Notes: generated from the letters alone by a model not told the origin. Shown: positions 46,743 to 55,853, counted from the first letter of the stretch. The stretch: DNA of 64,000 nucleotides from an uncultured Dietzia sp. (GCF_937873725.1 NZ_CALMYY010000088.1:81695-145694), one strand, 5' to 3'. A program made the numbers and translations.

Positions 46743-47972
46743 TCAGTACCCGGGCAGGGACGGGTCGACGTCGCGGGTCCACGCCTCGATCCCGCCCTCG
46801 AGCGAGCGCACCCCGGCGAATCCGGCGTCCGACAGCGTCGCGGCCGCGCGGGCGGACCGCGACCCCGACTTGCAGTACACGACCAGCGGCCCGCGGGCGG
46901 CGGCGCGACCCAGGACACCGGTCGGGTCCGACGCGTCCTCGGCGACCGAGTCCAGGGGGACCCACACCGAGGGCTCGATCGTCGCGATCGACCGCTCCCC
47001 GGCACCCCGGACGTCGACCAGGACCGGGGCCACGCCACCGGACGGACCGGCCTGCGCGAGTTCCTCCGCGAGGCCGGCCGCCGAGACCGTCGGCACGTCG
47101 ATCCGGCCGAGGTCGGACACCCCGCACGAGGCGCCCCCGGCACCGTCCGGCAGCTCCGTCACCGGTCGCCGCGAGGGGTCGGGCCGGATCGTCACCGTGC
47201 GGTGGGTGGACTCGAGCAGGTCCATCAGGACCAGGCGACCGAGCAGGGGGCGACCCGCACCGGTGATGAGCTTGACGGCCTCCATCGCCATCATCGATCC
47301 GACCGTGCCGCACAGGGCGCCCACCACCCCGGCCTCGGCGCAGCTCGGGACCGACCCCGCGGGTGGCGGGGCCGGGTACAGGTCCCGGAGGGTCACGGCG
47401 GCCGCGGGCGCGGGCGGGCGGGACCAGAAGACGGCCAGCTGGGCACGGAAACGGTCGATCGTCCCCCAGATCACCGGGATCCCGGCGATCTCACAGGCAT
47501 CGGAGACCAGGTAGCGCGTCGCGAAGTTGTCACTGCCGTCCACAACCAGGTGATGACCCTCGATCAGAGCCCCGATGTTCAGCGCGTCCAGCCGGCCGTG
47601 CACCGGGGTCACCCCGACCCCCGGTGCCAACTCGACCAACCGGTCACGGGCCGAGTACACCTTCGGTCGGCCGATCGCCGGAACGGAGTGGATCACCTGC
47701 CGGTGCAGGTTCCCGAGGTCCACCTCGTCGTCGTCGATCACGGTGATCCGCCCGACGCCCGCCGCGGCGAGGTACAGGAGCACCGGCGACCCGAGTCCGC
47801 CCGCTCCCACCACGAACACGGACGCGGCGCGCAGGCGCCGCTGTCCCTCGTCGCCGATCGCCCCCAGCAGGAGGTGACGGGAATAGCGTCCGCGATCGTC
47901 GGACGTCAGCTCGGGACCCGGGTCCACCAGCGGGGGCAGCCCCGAGTCCGTGGCGCCGCCCACCCGGCTCAC
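46743..47972 (-). CDS. moeZ: MoeZ: E1-like adenylyltransferase-rhodanese fusion
   Basis: 409 residues. N-terminal ThiF/MoeB domain: VFVVGAGGLGSPVLLYLAAAGVG, DDDEVDLGNLHRQVIH, PSCAEAGVVGALCGTVGSM. C-terminal rhodanese domain with active Cys in CKSGSRSA. MoeZ activates sulfur-carrier proteins (MoaD2, CysO, ThiS-type) by adenylation and thiocarboxylation in molybdopterin and cysteine metabolism. The GTG at 47972 overlaps the upstream stop (GTGA). Confidence 0.94.
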   Translation of the reverse strand: MSRVGGATDSGLPPLVDPGPELTSDDRGRYSRHLLLGAIGDEGQRRLRAASVFVVGAGGLGSPVLLYLAAAGVGRITVIDDDEVDLGNLHRQVIHSVPAIGRPKVYSARDRLVELAPGVGVTPVHGRLDALNIGALIEGHHLVVDGSDNFATRYLVSDACEIAGIPVIWGTIDRFRAQLAVFWSRPPAPAAAVTLRDLYPAPPPAGSVPSCAEAGVVGALCGTVGSMMAMEAVKLITGAGRPLLGRLVLMDLLESTHRTVTIRPDPSRRPVTELPDGAGGASCGVSDLGRIDVPTVSAAGLAEELAQAGPSGGVAPVLVDVRGAGERSIATIEPSVWVPLDSVAEDASDPTGVLGRAAARGPLVVYCKSGSRSARAAATLSDAGFAGVRSLEGGIEAWTRDVDPSLPGY

Positions 47973-49006
47973 CCCCCCGTCGGCGGGCCGTCGGGGAACG
48001 GCCACGCGTTGTACCTGCAGGTGTCATCGTTGTCCGGGACCACGCCCTCGGGGTCCAGGCGGAAGATCTCCGCGTTGGTCACCCCGAACGTCTGCTGCAT
48101 CATCACCGGCGCCAGCGCACCGTCCGCCGGGCAGGGCTCGTGGGCCGGGAAACCGATGGCGTGGCCGACCTCGTGGTTGACGAGGTACTGGCGGTACGAC
48201 CCGATGTCGCCCTGGAACGACCGCGCCCCGCGCACCCAGCGGGCGAGGTTGAGGTAGACCCGCCCGGTCGAGGCGTTGTAGCAACTCGCCTCGAGCTCGA
48301 TGTCGTACCCGCAGTTCTCACGGACCGTGAGGGGGCTGGCGAGCGAGATCCTGAACGTCGGCTCGCCCTGATCGGTCCGTTGGAACGCCAACGCCCCGTC
48401 CGCGGTCCAGCTCTTGGGGTTGGCCAGGGTCGCGTCGACCATCCGGGCCACCGAGTCGTCACCGCCGAACTCCACCGTGTCGACGCCGTCCTCCACCTCG
48501 ACGGTGTAGCTGAACAGCTCGGCCGTGGGGCGCCCGATCAGGTCGGTGCGGCCGGGGATGGTCCGGAACCCGCCACTGCCGGCCTCGATGAAGGGCCCGC
48601 CCTCCGGGAGTCTCCCGCTCGGGGGAAGCTCCCCCGCCGCGGGTCCCCCGACGATCCCGGGCGCCTCCGGCTCGGCGACCGTCCCGGCGTCCCCCGGCCC
48701 CGTCGCCGCCACGGCGTCCGCGACGACGAGCGCGGTGAGCACGATCAGGACCGGGATGGCGTACGCCCGCCATCCCCACGTGGTGAAGAACCTGCCCACC
48801 GGGGTCTGCTTGCGCAGGTGGTCCCTGGCGCCCGGAACCGACCGCCGGCGGCCCGGCGTCGGCTCCTCGGGATCCCACGGTGCACGCAGCGGCTCACCGT
48901 GCGGCGGGTAATACGGAGAGTGCGACTCGCGGCCTCCCCCGGCGGTTCCCCGCGCGGTGGGCCCGATGTCGACACCGTCCGACGTCCCGCGACGGCCGTC
49001 GCTCAT
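47969..49006 (-). CDS. DUF3152 membrane protein, metzincin-like
   Basis: 345 residues: an N-terminal basic cytosolic part, one membrane helix (AYAIPVLIVLTALVVADAV, about 83-101), then an outer domain with NHEVGHAIGFPAH and, downstream, APVMMQQ. HExxHxxGxxxH plus a Met-turn-like MM strongly suggests a zinc metzincin fold, though the third His is one residue further than the canonical motif. Two Cys pairs may form disulfides. Rv3207c is the counterpart. GGAGG precedes the ATG. Confidence 0.83.
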   Translation of the reverse strand: MSDGRRGTSDGVDIGPTARGTAGGGRESHSPYYPPHGEPLRAPWDPEEPTPGRRRSVPGARDHLRKQTPVGRFFTTWGWRAYAIPVLIVLTALVVADAVAATGPGDAGTVAEPEAPGIVGGPAAGELPPSGRLPEGGPFIEAGSGGFRTIPGRTDLIGRPTAELFSYTVEVEDGVDTVEFGGDDSVARMVDATLANPKSWTADGALAFQRTDQGEPTFRISLASPLTVRENCGYDIELEASCYNASTGRVYLNLARWVRGARSFQGDIGSYRQYLVNHEVGHAIGFPAHEPCPADGALAPVMMQQTFGVTNAEIFRLDPEGVVPDNDDTCRYNAWPFPDGPPTGG

Positions 49007-49154
49007 CCGCGCACCTCCACATCCGCTCCGGTCAAGGCTTCCACGATCCCACACGGCCGGTGGTCGCCTCCTCCGGCACTCCGCCTCTGCGGGTATTGTC
49101 CGTCTGGCCCGGTCGGCTGTCGACCCGGGTGCGCGGGAGGACAGGAGCCACCAC

Positions 49155-49811
49155 ATGACGAGCCCGGACGGGTCATTTCCCGCCGCCCCGGGGCGCGCCA
49201 GGGCCACCCGGCTCCCCCGCGGTGCCCGGCGCCGCCAACTCCTCGACGCCGCCGGGACCGTGTTCGTCGACCAGGGGTTCCATTCCTCCGGGATGGACGA
49301 CATCGCCGTCCTCGCCGGGGTCTCGAAGCCGGTGCTCTACCAGCATTTCGACTCCAAACACGACCTCTACATCGAGGTCCTGCGCCACCACGTGGACGAG
49401 TTGCTCGGCCGCATCAGGGCCGCGCTCACCTCGACCTCGGACAACCGTCGCCGCGTCGAGGCCGCGGTGGACACCTTCTTCGCCTACGCGGACTCCGACA
49501 CCCGCGGCTTCCGGCTGGTCTTCTCCTCCGAGTCCGGCGACCTCGACGTCCGGCGCGAACTCGACCGGGCGACCGACGGGTGCATCGACGCCGTGCACGA
49601 CCTCGTCCGCGGCGACTCCGGGCTCGACGCGCATCGATCCCGCCTCCTCGCCGTGGGCCTGGTGGGGGCGAGTCGCGTGAGCGCGGGCCACTGGCTGGAC
49701 GCGGGTCGGCCCATCCCCCGCGCGGAGGCCGTCTCCACGACGGTCACCCTCTGCTGGGGCGGCCTGTCCAAGATCCCGCGCCAGTCCACGGACCGCCCCG
49801 GCCAGAGCTAG
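49155..49811 (+). CDS. TetR-family transcriptional regulator (Rv3208-like)
   Basis: 218 residues. HTH: RRRQLLDAAGTVFVDQGFHSSGMDDIAVLAGVSKPVLYQHFDSKHDLYIEV (about 26-76). Divergent from the DUF3152 gene and convergent with the DUF3107 gene, the same arrangement as Rv3207c-Rv3208-Rv3208A. Ligand unknown. ATG with AGGAG about 10 nt upstream. Confidence 0.92.
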   Translation: MTSPDGSFPAAPGRARATRLPRGARRRQLLDAAGTVFVDQGFHSSGMDDIAVLAGVSKPVLYQHFDSKHDLYIEVLRHHVDELLGRIRAALTSTSDNRRRVEAAVDTFFAYADSDTRGFRLVFSSESGDLDVRRELDRATDGCIDAVHDLVRGDSGLDAHRSRLLAVGLVGASRVSAGHWLDAGRPIPRAEAVSTTVTLCWGGLSKIPRQSTDRPGQS

Positions 49812-49815
49812 ACCC

Positions 49816-50043
49816 TCAGGAGAGGAAGCCGACCGCGCGGCGAGCGGTCTCGCCGATCTCCACGTAGGCCACCTTGTCGGTGGAGACGAGGTACCGGCGC
49901 CCCTTCTCGTCCTCGAGTTCCAGGACCGACCTGCCCTGGGCGGTGAGCGCGGCCTCCACCCGCTTCTCCACGTCCTCCGGGGACATCCCCGTCTTGAACG
50001 CGAGCTCACGATTGCTGTCGGCGATGCCGATCTTGACCTCCAC
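49816..50043 (-). CDS. DUF3107 small protein (TB9.4-like)
   Basis: 75 residues, VEVKIGIADSNREL... to ETARRAVGFLS. The actinobacterial DUF3107 family has no known function. GTG start with GAAGG upstream. Its stop is 4 nt from the TetR stop. Confidence 0.85.
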   Translation of the reverse strand: MEVKIGIADSNRELAFKTGMSPEDVEKRVEAALTAQGRSVLELEDEKGRRYLVSTDKVAYVEIGETARRAVGFLS

Positions 50044-50140
50044 GGTGCCTGCCTTCTCGTCGTCGACGCACGTCACGCCGTCCTCGGTGGTACGTGGGAG
50101 CCAGGCTAGCCCAGACTCCGTGATCCGCGACGGCACGGGA

Positions 50141-50146
50141 TAGGAT
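50141..50146 (+). promoter_or_regulatory. -10 element TAGGAT before the DEAD-box helicase gene
   Basis: TAGGAT, a strong TANNNT match, ends 8 nt before GTG 50155. No ribosome site; leaderless mRNA likely. Confidence 0.5.
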
Positions 50147-50154
50147 GGGCTGAC

Positions 50155-51843
50155 GTGGATCACACCCGCGCCCGGTCCTCGGCTCGAGCCGGGTCCGTCA
50201 CCGCCGATCCGCGTGGAAATGTGCGCGCCCCGCTCGCCGAGCCCGCCCACCAGCGGCCCGAATTCATCCGCGCGCGAGACGAGAAAGGCACCGCCCTGTC
50301 CACTACAGATGTCACCACCAGTGAAGTCGACGGCATGGCCACGACGACCGCCGTCGTGGACGCTCCGTCCTCGGACTCCTCCCCCAGCTTCGCCGAGCTC
50401 GGCGTCCGCCCCGAGATCGTGACCGCGCTCGCCGAGCGCGGTATCACCCACACCTTCGCCATCCAGGAGCTCACCCTCCCGTTGGCGCTGGCGGGGTCGG
50501 ACCTCATCGGCCAGGCCCGCACCGGCATGGGCAAGACCTACGGTTTCGGGGTCCCGCTCCTGAACCGCATCTCCGTGGGCGAGAAGACCCGGGAGCTCGA
50601 CGGCACCCCACGGGCCCTCATCATCGTCCCCACCCGCGAGCTGTGCATCCAGGTCACGCAGGACCTGAAGATCGCCGCCACCGGGCTCACCGCCCCCCAC
50701 GGCTCGGGGACCCGGCCGCTCAAGGTGCTCGCCATCTACGGCGGCACGCCCTACGAGCAGCAGACCGACGCCCTGGAGAAGGGCGTCGACGTGGTGGTGG
50801 GGACCCCCGGCCGCCTGCTCGACCTGGCCAACCAGTCCAAGCTGGTCCTGGGCAAGGTCGAGGTGCTGGTCCTGGACGAGGCCGACGAGATGCTCGACCT
50901 GGGTTTCCTGCCGGACATCGAGAAGCTCCTCCGGATGGTCCCGGACCAGCGGCAGACCATGCTGTTCTCGGCCACCATGCCGGGGCCGATCATCACCCTC
51001 GCGCGCACGTTCCTCACCAAGCCCACCCACATCCGGGCCGAGGCCGCCGACTCCGGCGCCACGCACGAGAACACCACCCAGCACGTCTACCGGGCCCACT
51101 CCATGGACAAACCCGAGCTGGTGTCCCGGATCCTCCAGGCCGACGGTCGCGGGGCCTCCATGATCTTCTGCCGCACCAAGCGCACCGCGCAGAAGCTCGC
51201 CGACGACCTGGCCGAGCGCGGCTTCCGGGTGGGGGCCATCCACGGCGACCTCGGCCAGGGCGCGCGCGAGAAGTCGCTCAAGGCCTTCCGTTCCGGGGAC
51301 GTCGACGTGCTCGTGGCGACCGACGTCGCGGCGCGCGGGATCGACGTCGACGACGTCACCCACGTCATCAACTACCAGTGCCCCGAGGACGAGAAGACCT
51401 ACGTCCACCGGATCGGCCGCACCGGTCGGGCCGGGCGCAAGGGCGTCGCGGTCACCCTCGTGGACTGGGACGACCTGCCCCGCTGGGGACTCATCGACAA
51501 GGCACTCGGACTGGGCCACGCCGAGCCCGCCGAGACCTACTCGACCTCCGCGCACCTGCGATCCGAACTCGGGATCCCCGAGGGTGCCGGGGGCCGCGTG
51601 GGCGCCGCCACCGGGACCGGGTCCGGCCGCACTCCGACCGACCGCGGCGCCGGCCGCGACTCCGGAACCCGCTCCGGCAGCCCTCGGCGTCGTCCCCGGA
51701 GCGAGGACTCCGCCCGGGCGACGACGCAGGCACCGCCCGGACCCGGTGCCGCCGGGGAGGCCCCGACCGCGGGGGACGACGCCCCGCGTCGGCGACGCCG
51801 CCGGCGCCGCCCCTCCTCCTCCGAGTCCACCGGTCGGGACTGA
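50155..51843 (+). CDS. DEAD-box ATP-dependent RNA helicase (RhlE-like)
   Basis: 562 residues. Q-motif FAIQELTLPLA, motif I ARTGMGKT (an atypical Walker A), VLDEADEM, SATMPG, and HRIGRTGRAG. The C-terminus is Arg-rich and low complexity (RRRRRRRR near the end), an RNA-binding tail. GTG 50155 is supported by a TAGGAT element 8 nt upstream; ATG 50335 would remove a 60-residue extension. Counterpart Rv3211. Likely role in RNA folding, ribosome assembly or decay. Confidence 0.92.
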   Translation: MDHTRARSSARAGSVTADPRGNVRAPLAEPAHQRPEFIRARDEKGTALSTTDVTTSEVDGMATTTAVVDAPSSDSSPSFAELGVRPEIVTALAERGITHTFAIQELTLPLALAGSDLIGQARTGMGKTYGFGVPLLNRISVGEKTRELDGTPRALIIVPTRELCIQVTQDLKIAATGLTAPHGSGTRPLKVLAIYGGTPYEQQTDALEKGVDVVVGTPGRLLDLANQSKLVLGKVEVLVLDEADEMLDLGFLPDIEKLLRMVPDQRQTMLFSATMPGPIITLARTFLTKPTHIRAEAADSGATHENTTQHVYRAHSMDKPELVSRILQADGRGASMIFCRTKRTAQKLADDLAERGFRVGAIHGDLGQGAREKSLKAFRSGDVDVLVATDVAARGIDVDDVTHVINYQCPEDEKTYVHRIGRTGRAGRKGVAVTLVDWDDLPRWGLIDKALGLGHAEPAETYSTSAHLRSELGIPEGAGGRVGAATGTGSGRTPTDRGAGRDSGTRSGSPRRRPRSEDSARATTQAPPGPGAAGEAPTAGDDAPRRRRRRRRPSSSESTGRD

Positions 51844-51874
51844 TTCCCGCCCCCGCCGCAGCCAGGAAGGGCAC

Positions 51875-53170
51875 GTGCGCACACCGAGAAGTGGCTTCGG
51901 ACATCGCGGCCGGCCGTTCGTCGACGTTCCCTCCGAGCGGAGGACACGACGCGACCTCCTCACCGCGGGGATCATCGCGGTCGCCGTGGTGCTGTTCGCC
52001 GTGGTGGTGATCGTCTCCGGCAGCGCCGCGCGATCCGGCCTCCGCGCCGCGGGCGCGGACCAGCCCGTCTACGGCCCGGCGGTCGAGCCTCCCACCACCC
52101 TCCAGCCGCTGTGGTCGCACGACTCCGGCGGGACCGGGGCCCCGCTCACCACCAAGGGCAACCTCGTCACCGTGTCCCCCGACGGCACGCTCGTCGGCCG
52201 GGACGCGGGGTCGGGTGAGGAGCGGTGGGCCTATTCGCACGCCGGCCGGTTCTGCGCGGCCGCGTTCTACGCCGACGCCCTGGTGGCCGCGTTCGACGGC
52301 GCCTCCGGGTGCAGCGACGTCACCGCCCTCGATCCCACCGCTCAGCAGTACAAGAGCACCCGGCAGAGCCACTTCCCCGACACCATGGAACTGCGCAGCA
52401 CGTGGCGACACGCGCTCGCGCTGAGCCCGGAGCGGCTCGAGATCTGGCGGGACGACCTGGTCCGCACGGTGGAGTACGGCGAGGTCGACGCGCCCCAGGA
52501 GGCGGGGATGCAGCCCCGGACCGGCTGCACGCTGGTCACCGCGGGACTCACCGACGAGAGATTCGCCGTGACCGAGCGGTGCCCGGACGACGACTCCGTC
52601 CGTCTCACCCTCTCCGCGACCGTCCCGAAGGACAACCGCAAGCCGGAGGACATCGCCTCCGCGCCGACCGGCGCCGACGGCCTGTGGATCATCGAGGTGA
52701 GCGACGCCGGCGTGCTGGCCCTGGAGCAGCGGGGCACCGCTTGGACCGTGGAGTGGTACACCTCCCCCACCGAGCACTCGACGATCGCCGCGCTGGGCGC
52801 GGAGCCCGCCCTCAAACCCTCCCCGGACACCGTGACCGGGGACACCGAGCAGGCCCGGTGGTTCGACGGCGAGACGACACGCGCCTTCGACGTCTCGACG
52901 GGCAGGCTCTCCTGGAAGTCGGACGGCTCGACCGGCCCCGGCCTCACCGGGGGCTGGTCACCCGACCCCGCGGCCGAGACCGTGATGAACTGGGTACTCA
53001 TGCCGGTCGAGGGGGGTATCGCCCTCCTGGACCACGACACCGGTCGCGAGACCCGGCGCCTGCCCTCGACCTCGCCCCGGACCGACGGCGTCACCGGCCT
53101 CGCGCAGATCGGCGACATCCTCTACGAGCGCGGCGCCGGAACGATCTACGCGTACAAGCTCATCGCCTGA
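51875..53170 (+). CDS. Membrane-anchored beta-propeller (PQQ-like repeat) protein
   Basis: 431 residues: an N-terminal membrane helix (about 30-50), then an extracytoplasmic domain with propeller-type repeats such as TVSPDGTLVGRDAGSGEERWAYSH and RAFDVSTGRLSWKSD. It matches the actinobacterial Rv3212 family, function unknown. GTG start, AGGAAGG at 51863-51869. It follows the helicase gene by 31 nt. Confidence 0.85.
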   Translation: MRTPRSGFGHRGRPFVDVPSERRTRRDLLTAGIIAVAVVLFAVVVIVSGSAARSGLRAAGADQPVYGPAVEPPTTLQPLWSHDSGGTGAPLTTKGNLVTVSPDGTLVGRDAGSGEERWAYSHAGRFCAAAFYADALVAAFDGASGCSDVTALDPTAQQYKSTRQSHFPDTMELRSTWRHALALSPERLEIWRDDLVRTVEYGEVDAPQEAGMQPRTGCTLVTAGLTDERFAVTERCPDDDSVRLTLSATVPKDNRKPEDIASAPTGADGLWIIEVSDAGVLALEQRGTAWTVEWYTSPTEHSTIAALGAEPALKPSPDTVTGDTEQARWFDGETTRAFDVSTGRLSWKSDGSTGPGLTGGWSPDPAAETVMNWVLMPVEGGIALLDHDTGRETRRLPSTSPRTDGVTGLAQIGDILYERGAGTIYAYKLIA

Positions 53171-53195
53171 CCGCCCCGCCGGGTCCGGGTGGGGA

Positions 53196-53624
53196 TCAGA
53201 CCGCGTACCACTCGATCGCGTCCCTGCGGAACAGCGACACCAGGGCGATCGCGCACACCACCGCGAGGGCGATCCCGGCGAGGTACTGCTGCGAACCCAC
53301 GCCCACGTACCACGCCACGAACAACAGCAGCAACTGGGCGATCACCACGAGTCCACGACCCCAGCGTCGACCCTGCAGGAGCCCGATCCCCGCGGCGAGC
53401 AGACCGCCACCGAGGATCGCGAACCAGATGGCGGTCCCGTAGCCGCTGATGACCACGGTCTCCTCGCGGTGACCGCCGACCGCGCGGACCAGCAGCGCCA
53501 CCGCGACCCCCACCCCGATCAATCCCTGGACGGCGGAGATCCATCCCGCCACCCGCACGGAAGTGGGTATCGCGGACCGCCGATCAACGGGGGGGCGATG
53601 GTCGTCTGGTCGTCTCACGTTCAC
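53196..53624 (-). CDS. Small four-helix membrane protein of unknown function
   Basis: 142 residues: an N-terminal basic segment, then about four membrane helices (first around VAGWISAVQGLIGVGVAVALLV; last LAGIALAVVCAIALVSLF). No motif recognised. GTG start; a second GTG two codons later is possible. Converges on the beta-propeller gene. Confidence 0.75.
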   Translation of the reverse strand: MNVRRPDDHRPPVDRRSAIPTSVRVAGWISAVQGLIGVGVAVALLVRAVGGHREETVVISGYGTAIWFAILGGGLLAAGIGLLQGRRWGRGLVVIAQLLLLFVAWYVGVGSQQYLAGIALAVVCAIALVSLFRRDAIEWYAV

Positions 53625-53725
53625 CGCTCCAGCCTAGGTCGCGCCCCCTCGCGAACCGGAATCACCCATGTGGAGTGGGCTCCGATTCACCCGTATCGGC
53701 CGCTGGTGTGGGGTTTCCGGACGAT

Positions 53726-53774
53726 TTGACAACGCGGGTGACCTTTGCCACATCGCCGGAAAAGAGGGTTGACT
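53726..53774 (+). promoter_or_regulatory. whiB1 upstream control region (CRP-like site, -35 elements)
   Basis: A near-consensus CRP half-site pair, GTGA-N6-CCACA (53737-53752, full site GGTGACCTTTGCCACA), lies about 255 nt before whiB1, just after a -35-like TTGACA (53726-53731). A second TTGACT is at 53769-53774. M. tuberculosis whiB1 is CRP-controlled from a similar site. I could not fix the -10. The region 53625-54007 holds no gene. Confidence 0.5.
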
Positions 53775-54007
53775 TGTCACAGAATCGTGGCACGATCACT
53801 CGTAACAACGCAGACACACCCTGTTTGCCTGTCCTTAACCGGGAGCCCCTCCGCACGGAGCGGGCCCGCGGAGCGGGAACACCCCCCACCACATCGCCGG
53901 ATGTGACCGAACCACGACGTTGATGCGCCGATCCTACAGCTCTGCGCGCCGACGGCGTTTCGCCTTGTCCGGCCCACCCCACCACGGTTCACACCGAAGG
54001 AGTTCCC

Positions 54008-54256
54008 ATGGACTGGCGCCACAAGGCCATCTGCCGCGACGAGGACCCCGAGCTGTTCTTCCCCGTCGGCAATTCCGGACCCGCACTCGCCCAGATCGCG
54101 GAGGCGAAGATCGTCTGCAACCGCTGCCCCGTCACCGCCGAGTGCCTGACCTGGGCCCTCGAGTCCGGCCAGGATGCCGGCGTCTGGGGCGGCATGAGCG
54201 AGGACGAGCGTCGCGCGCTCAAGCGTCGTCGCGCCCGCACCCGCACCACCGTCTGA
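54008..54256 (+). CDS. whiB1: WhiB1 iron-sulfur transcription factor
   Basis: 82 residues. Four iron-sulfur cysteines: Cys9, Cys37, Cys40 and Cys46, with GVWGG (58-62) and a basic C-terminus (RRALKRRRARTRTT) for DNA contact. WhiB1 is an NO-sensitive regulator that binds the primary sigma factor. AAGGAG lies 7 nt before the ATG. Surrounded by TB7.3-like, bL37 and sigH genes. Confidence 0.97.
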   Translation: MDWRHKAICRDEDPELFFPVGNSGPALAQIAEAKIVCNRCPVTAECLTWALESGQDAGVWGGMSEDERRALKRRRARTRTTV

Positions 54257-54276
54257 CACGACCCCTCAGGCCACGG

Positions 54277-54313
54277 AGGCCGGTTCCCCTCTCTCCGGAG
54301 CGGGAACCGGCCT
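54277..54313. terminator. Shared terminator of whiB1 and the biotinylated-protein gene
   Basis: 12-bp stem (54277-54288 with 54302-54313) between convergent genes, 20 nt from each stop codon. Confidence 0.75.
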
Positions 54314-54332
54314 TCGTCGTGTGATCGACCGG

Positions 54333-54548
54333 TCAGTCGATGACGGCGATGAGGTCGCCCGCCTGGATGACGTCGCCCGAGGCGACGGCCACCTCGGTGA
54401 CGGTCCCGGCCGTCTCGCACAGCACCGGGATCTCCATCTTCATCGATTCGAGGAGCACGATCGTGTCGCCCTCGGCGACCTCGGTGCCGACGCCCGCGAC
54501 GACCTCCATGACGTTGGCGACCATCTCGGCACGGACCTGTTCAGTCAT
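54333..54548 (-). CDS. Biotinyl/lipoyl carrier protein, TB7.3-like
   Basis: 71 residues. Biotin-attachment motif ESMKM with Lys37 as the modified residue, in the BCCP fold. Rv3221c (TB7.3) is the counterpart. It probably serves as the mobile carrier of a biotin carboxylase, the partner enzyme lying elsewhere. ATG start with AGAGGAAC about 8 nt upstream. Confidence 0.93.
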   Translation of the reverse strand: MTEQVRAEMVANVMEVVAGVGTEVAEGDTIVLLESMKMEIPVLCETAGTVTEVAVASGDVIQAGDLIAVID

Positions 54549-54650
54549 ACGTATGTTCCTCTACTTTCCTCACGACGGCCCCCGGACACCTCAATGCAAC
54601 CACACGGAGGTTCTCGTGGGAGACTTGTACACCGACGAAAGGAGGCGACC

Positions 54651-54725
54651 ATGGGCAAGCGTGGCCGCAAGAAGCGGGATCGCCGCAAGAAGAACGCCAA
54701 CCACGGCAAGCGTCCGAACAGCTGA
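54651..54725 (+). CDS. 24-residue ribosomal protein bL37-like
   Basis: MGKRGRKKRDRRKKNANHGKRP plus NS: 24 residues, strongly basic. It matches my recollection of the actinobacterial 50S protein bL37 found in mycobacterial ribosome structures (M. smegmatis form begins MAKRGRKKRDRK). GAAAGGAGG sits 7 nt before the ATG, and a strong terminator follows. It is below the length that most gene callers report. Divergent from the TB7.3-like gene. Confidence 0.85.
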   Translation: MGKRGRKKRDRRKKNANHGKRPNS

Positions 54726-54740
54726 GTCCGGACCACCAGA

Positions 54741-54785
54741 CACGAGGAAGGGCGGGCACCGGTCAGGTGCCCGCCCTTCCTCGTG
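54741..54785. terminator. Strong bidirectional terminator
   Basis: 20-bp perfect stem (54741-54760 with 54766-54785), loop GGTCA, between bL37 (+) and rshA (-). Confidence 0.85.
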
Positions 54786-54797
54786 CTCGGTGCGGTG

Positions 54798-55124
54798 TCA
54801 GGTGTGGTCGCGCCTCTCCACCGTGGTCGTCTGGCGGATGACCGTGGTGCCGTCGGCGTCGGTCGTCGTCACCGTCGTGCGCCGGATCTCCACCATGAGG
54901 CGTTCGCGGAGCCCGGAGGGGGCCTTCTCGCAGCAGGACCTCGACAGCTTGGCCTTGAGCCGCCTCTCGGACAGGAACAGTTCCCGGCACGCCGCACACC
55001 CGGCCAGGTGGTGTTCGAGCCGGGATCGACAGGCGTCGTCGCATTCGAGGTCCACCAGCAGGGACAGGTCGCGGCGGGCCGCCTCGCAGTCGATCCGGTC
55101 CAGGCGCGGGTCGTGTTCCCTCAT
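54798..55124 (-). CDS. rshA: Zinc-associated anti-sigma factor RshA
   Basis: 108 residues from the ATG at 55124. The ZAS motif HxxxCxxC is present as H39-L-A-G-C43-A-A-C46 (HHLAGCAAC), with Cys13 and Cys28 before it. ZAS proteins bind SigH and release it on thiol oxidation. The start overlaps the sigH stop (TGATG); a GTG three bases earlier also overlaps it. Operon sigH-rshA. Confidence 0.92.
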   Translation of the reverse strand: MREHDPRLDRIDCEAARRDLSLLVDLECDDACRSRLEHHLAGCAACRELFLSERRLKAKLSRSCCEKAPSGLRERLMVEIRRTTVTTTDADGTTVIRQTTTVERRDHT

Positions 55125-55801
55125 CACTTCGCCCCCTCGGTCCGGTCGCGTCCAAAGCCCCGCTCGGCCGCCACGTCCCGGAGGAGTTCCCGCAGTTGCT
55201 TGCGACCGCGGTGCAGGCGCGACATCACGGTCCCCAGGGGGGTGTCCATGATCTCCGCGATCTCCTTGTACGGCAGGTCCTGGACGTCGGCGTAGTACAC
55301 GGCCATCCGGAACTCCTCGGGGAGCTGGGCGAGGGCGGCCCGGATCTCGTCATCCGGCAGCAGCTCCATCGCCTCCACCTCGGCCGAGCGCAGGCCTGTC
55401 GAGGTGTGTTCGGCGGCCGCGGCGAGCTGCCAGTCCGTGATCTCGTCGGTGGGGTACTGGGCGGGCTGGCGCTGACGCTTCCGGTAATGGTTGATGTAGG
55501 CGTTGGTGAGGATGCGATGCATCCAGGCCCGGAAGTTGGTCCCCTGCTTGAACGAGTGGAAACCCGCGAACGCCTTGGCGTAGGCCTCCTGCACCAGGTC
55601 CTCGGCATCCGCCGGGTTCCGGGTCATCCGCAACGCGGCGCCGTAGAGCTGATCGAGGAGCGGCATGGCCAACTCCTCGAACTTCTCTTCGCGCTGGTCG
55701 GCCTCGTCGGGCTGCAACTCGGTCGGCAACCGGAACTCCTCACCTGTCGGTGACCCGGAGTCTAACCGCACGCCGGGGGCGTCGAGGACCGCGGTCCGCA
55801 T
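55124..55801 (-). CDS. sigH: ECF sigma factor SigH
   Basis: 225 residues. Region 2: [30 protein letters not shown] and [22 protein letters not shown]; region 4: [28 protein letters not shown]. SigH directs the oxidative and heat stress response (thioredoxins, chaperones, mycothiol metabolism). A promoter with its own consensus lies upstream, so it is probably autoregulated. ATG start; coupled to rshA. Confidence 0.96.
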   Translation of the reverse strand: MRTAVLDAPGVRLDSGSPTGEEFRLPTELQPDEADQREEKFEELAMPLLDQLYGAALRMTRNPADAEDLVQEAYAKAFAGFHSFKQGTNFRAWMHRILTNAYINHYRKRQRQPAQYPTDEITDWQLAAAAEHTSTGLRSAEVEAMELLPDDEIRAALAQLPEEFRMAVYYADVQDLPYKEIAEIMDTPLGTVMSRLHRGRKQLRELLRDVAAERGFGRDRTEGAK

Positions 55802-55853
55802 GGCACCCTCCTTCCCGGACCCGGGGCCGACGCCCGAGCACTCGAACTACACC

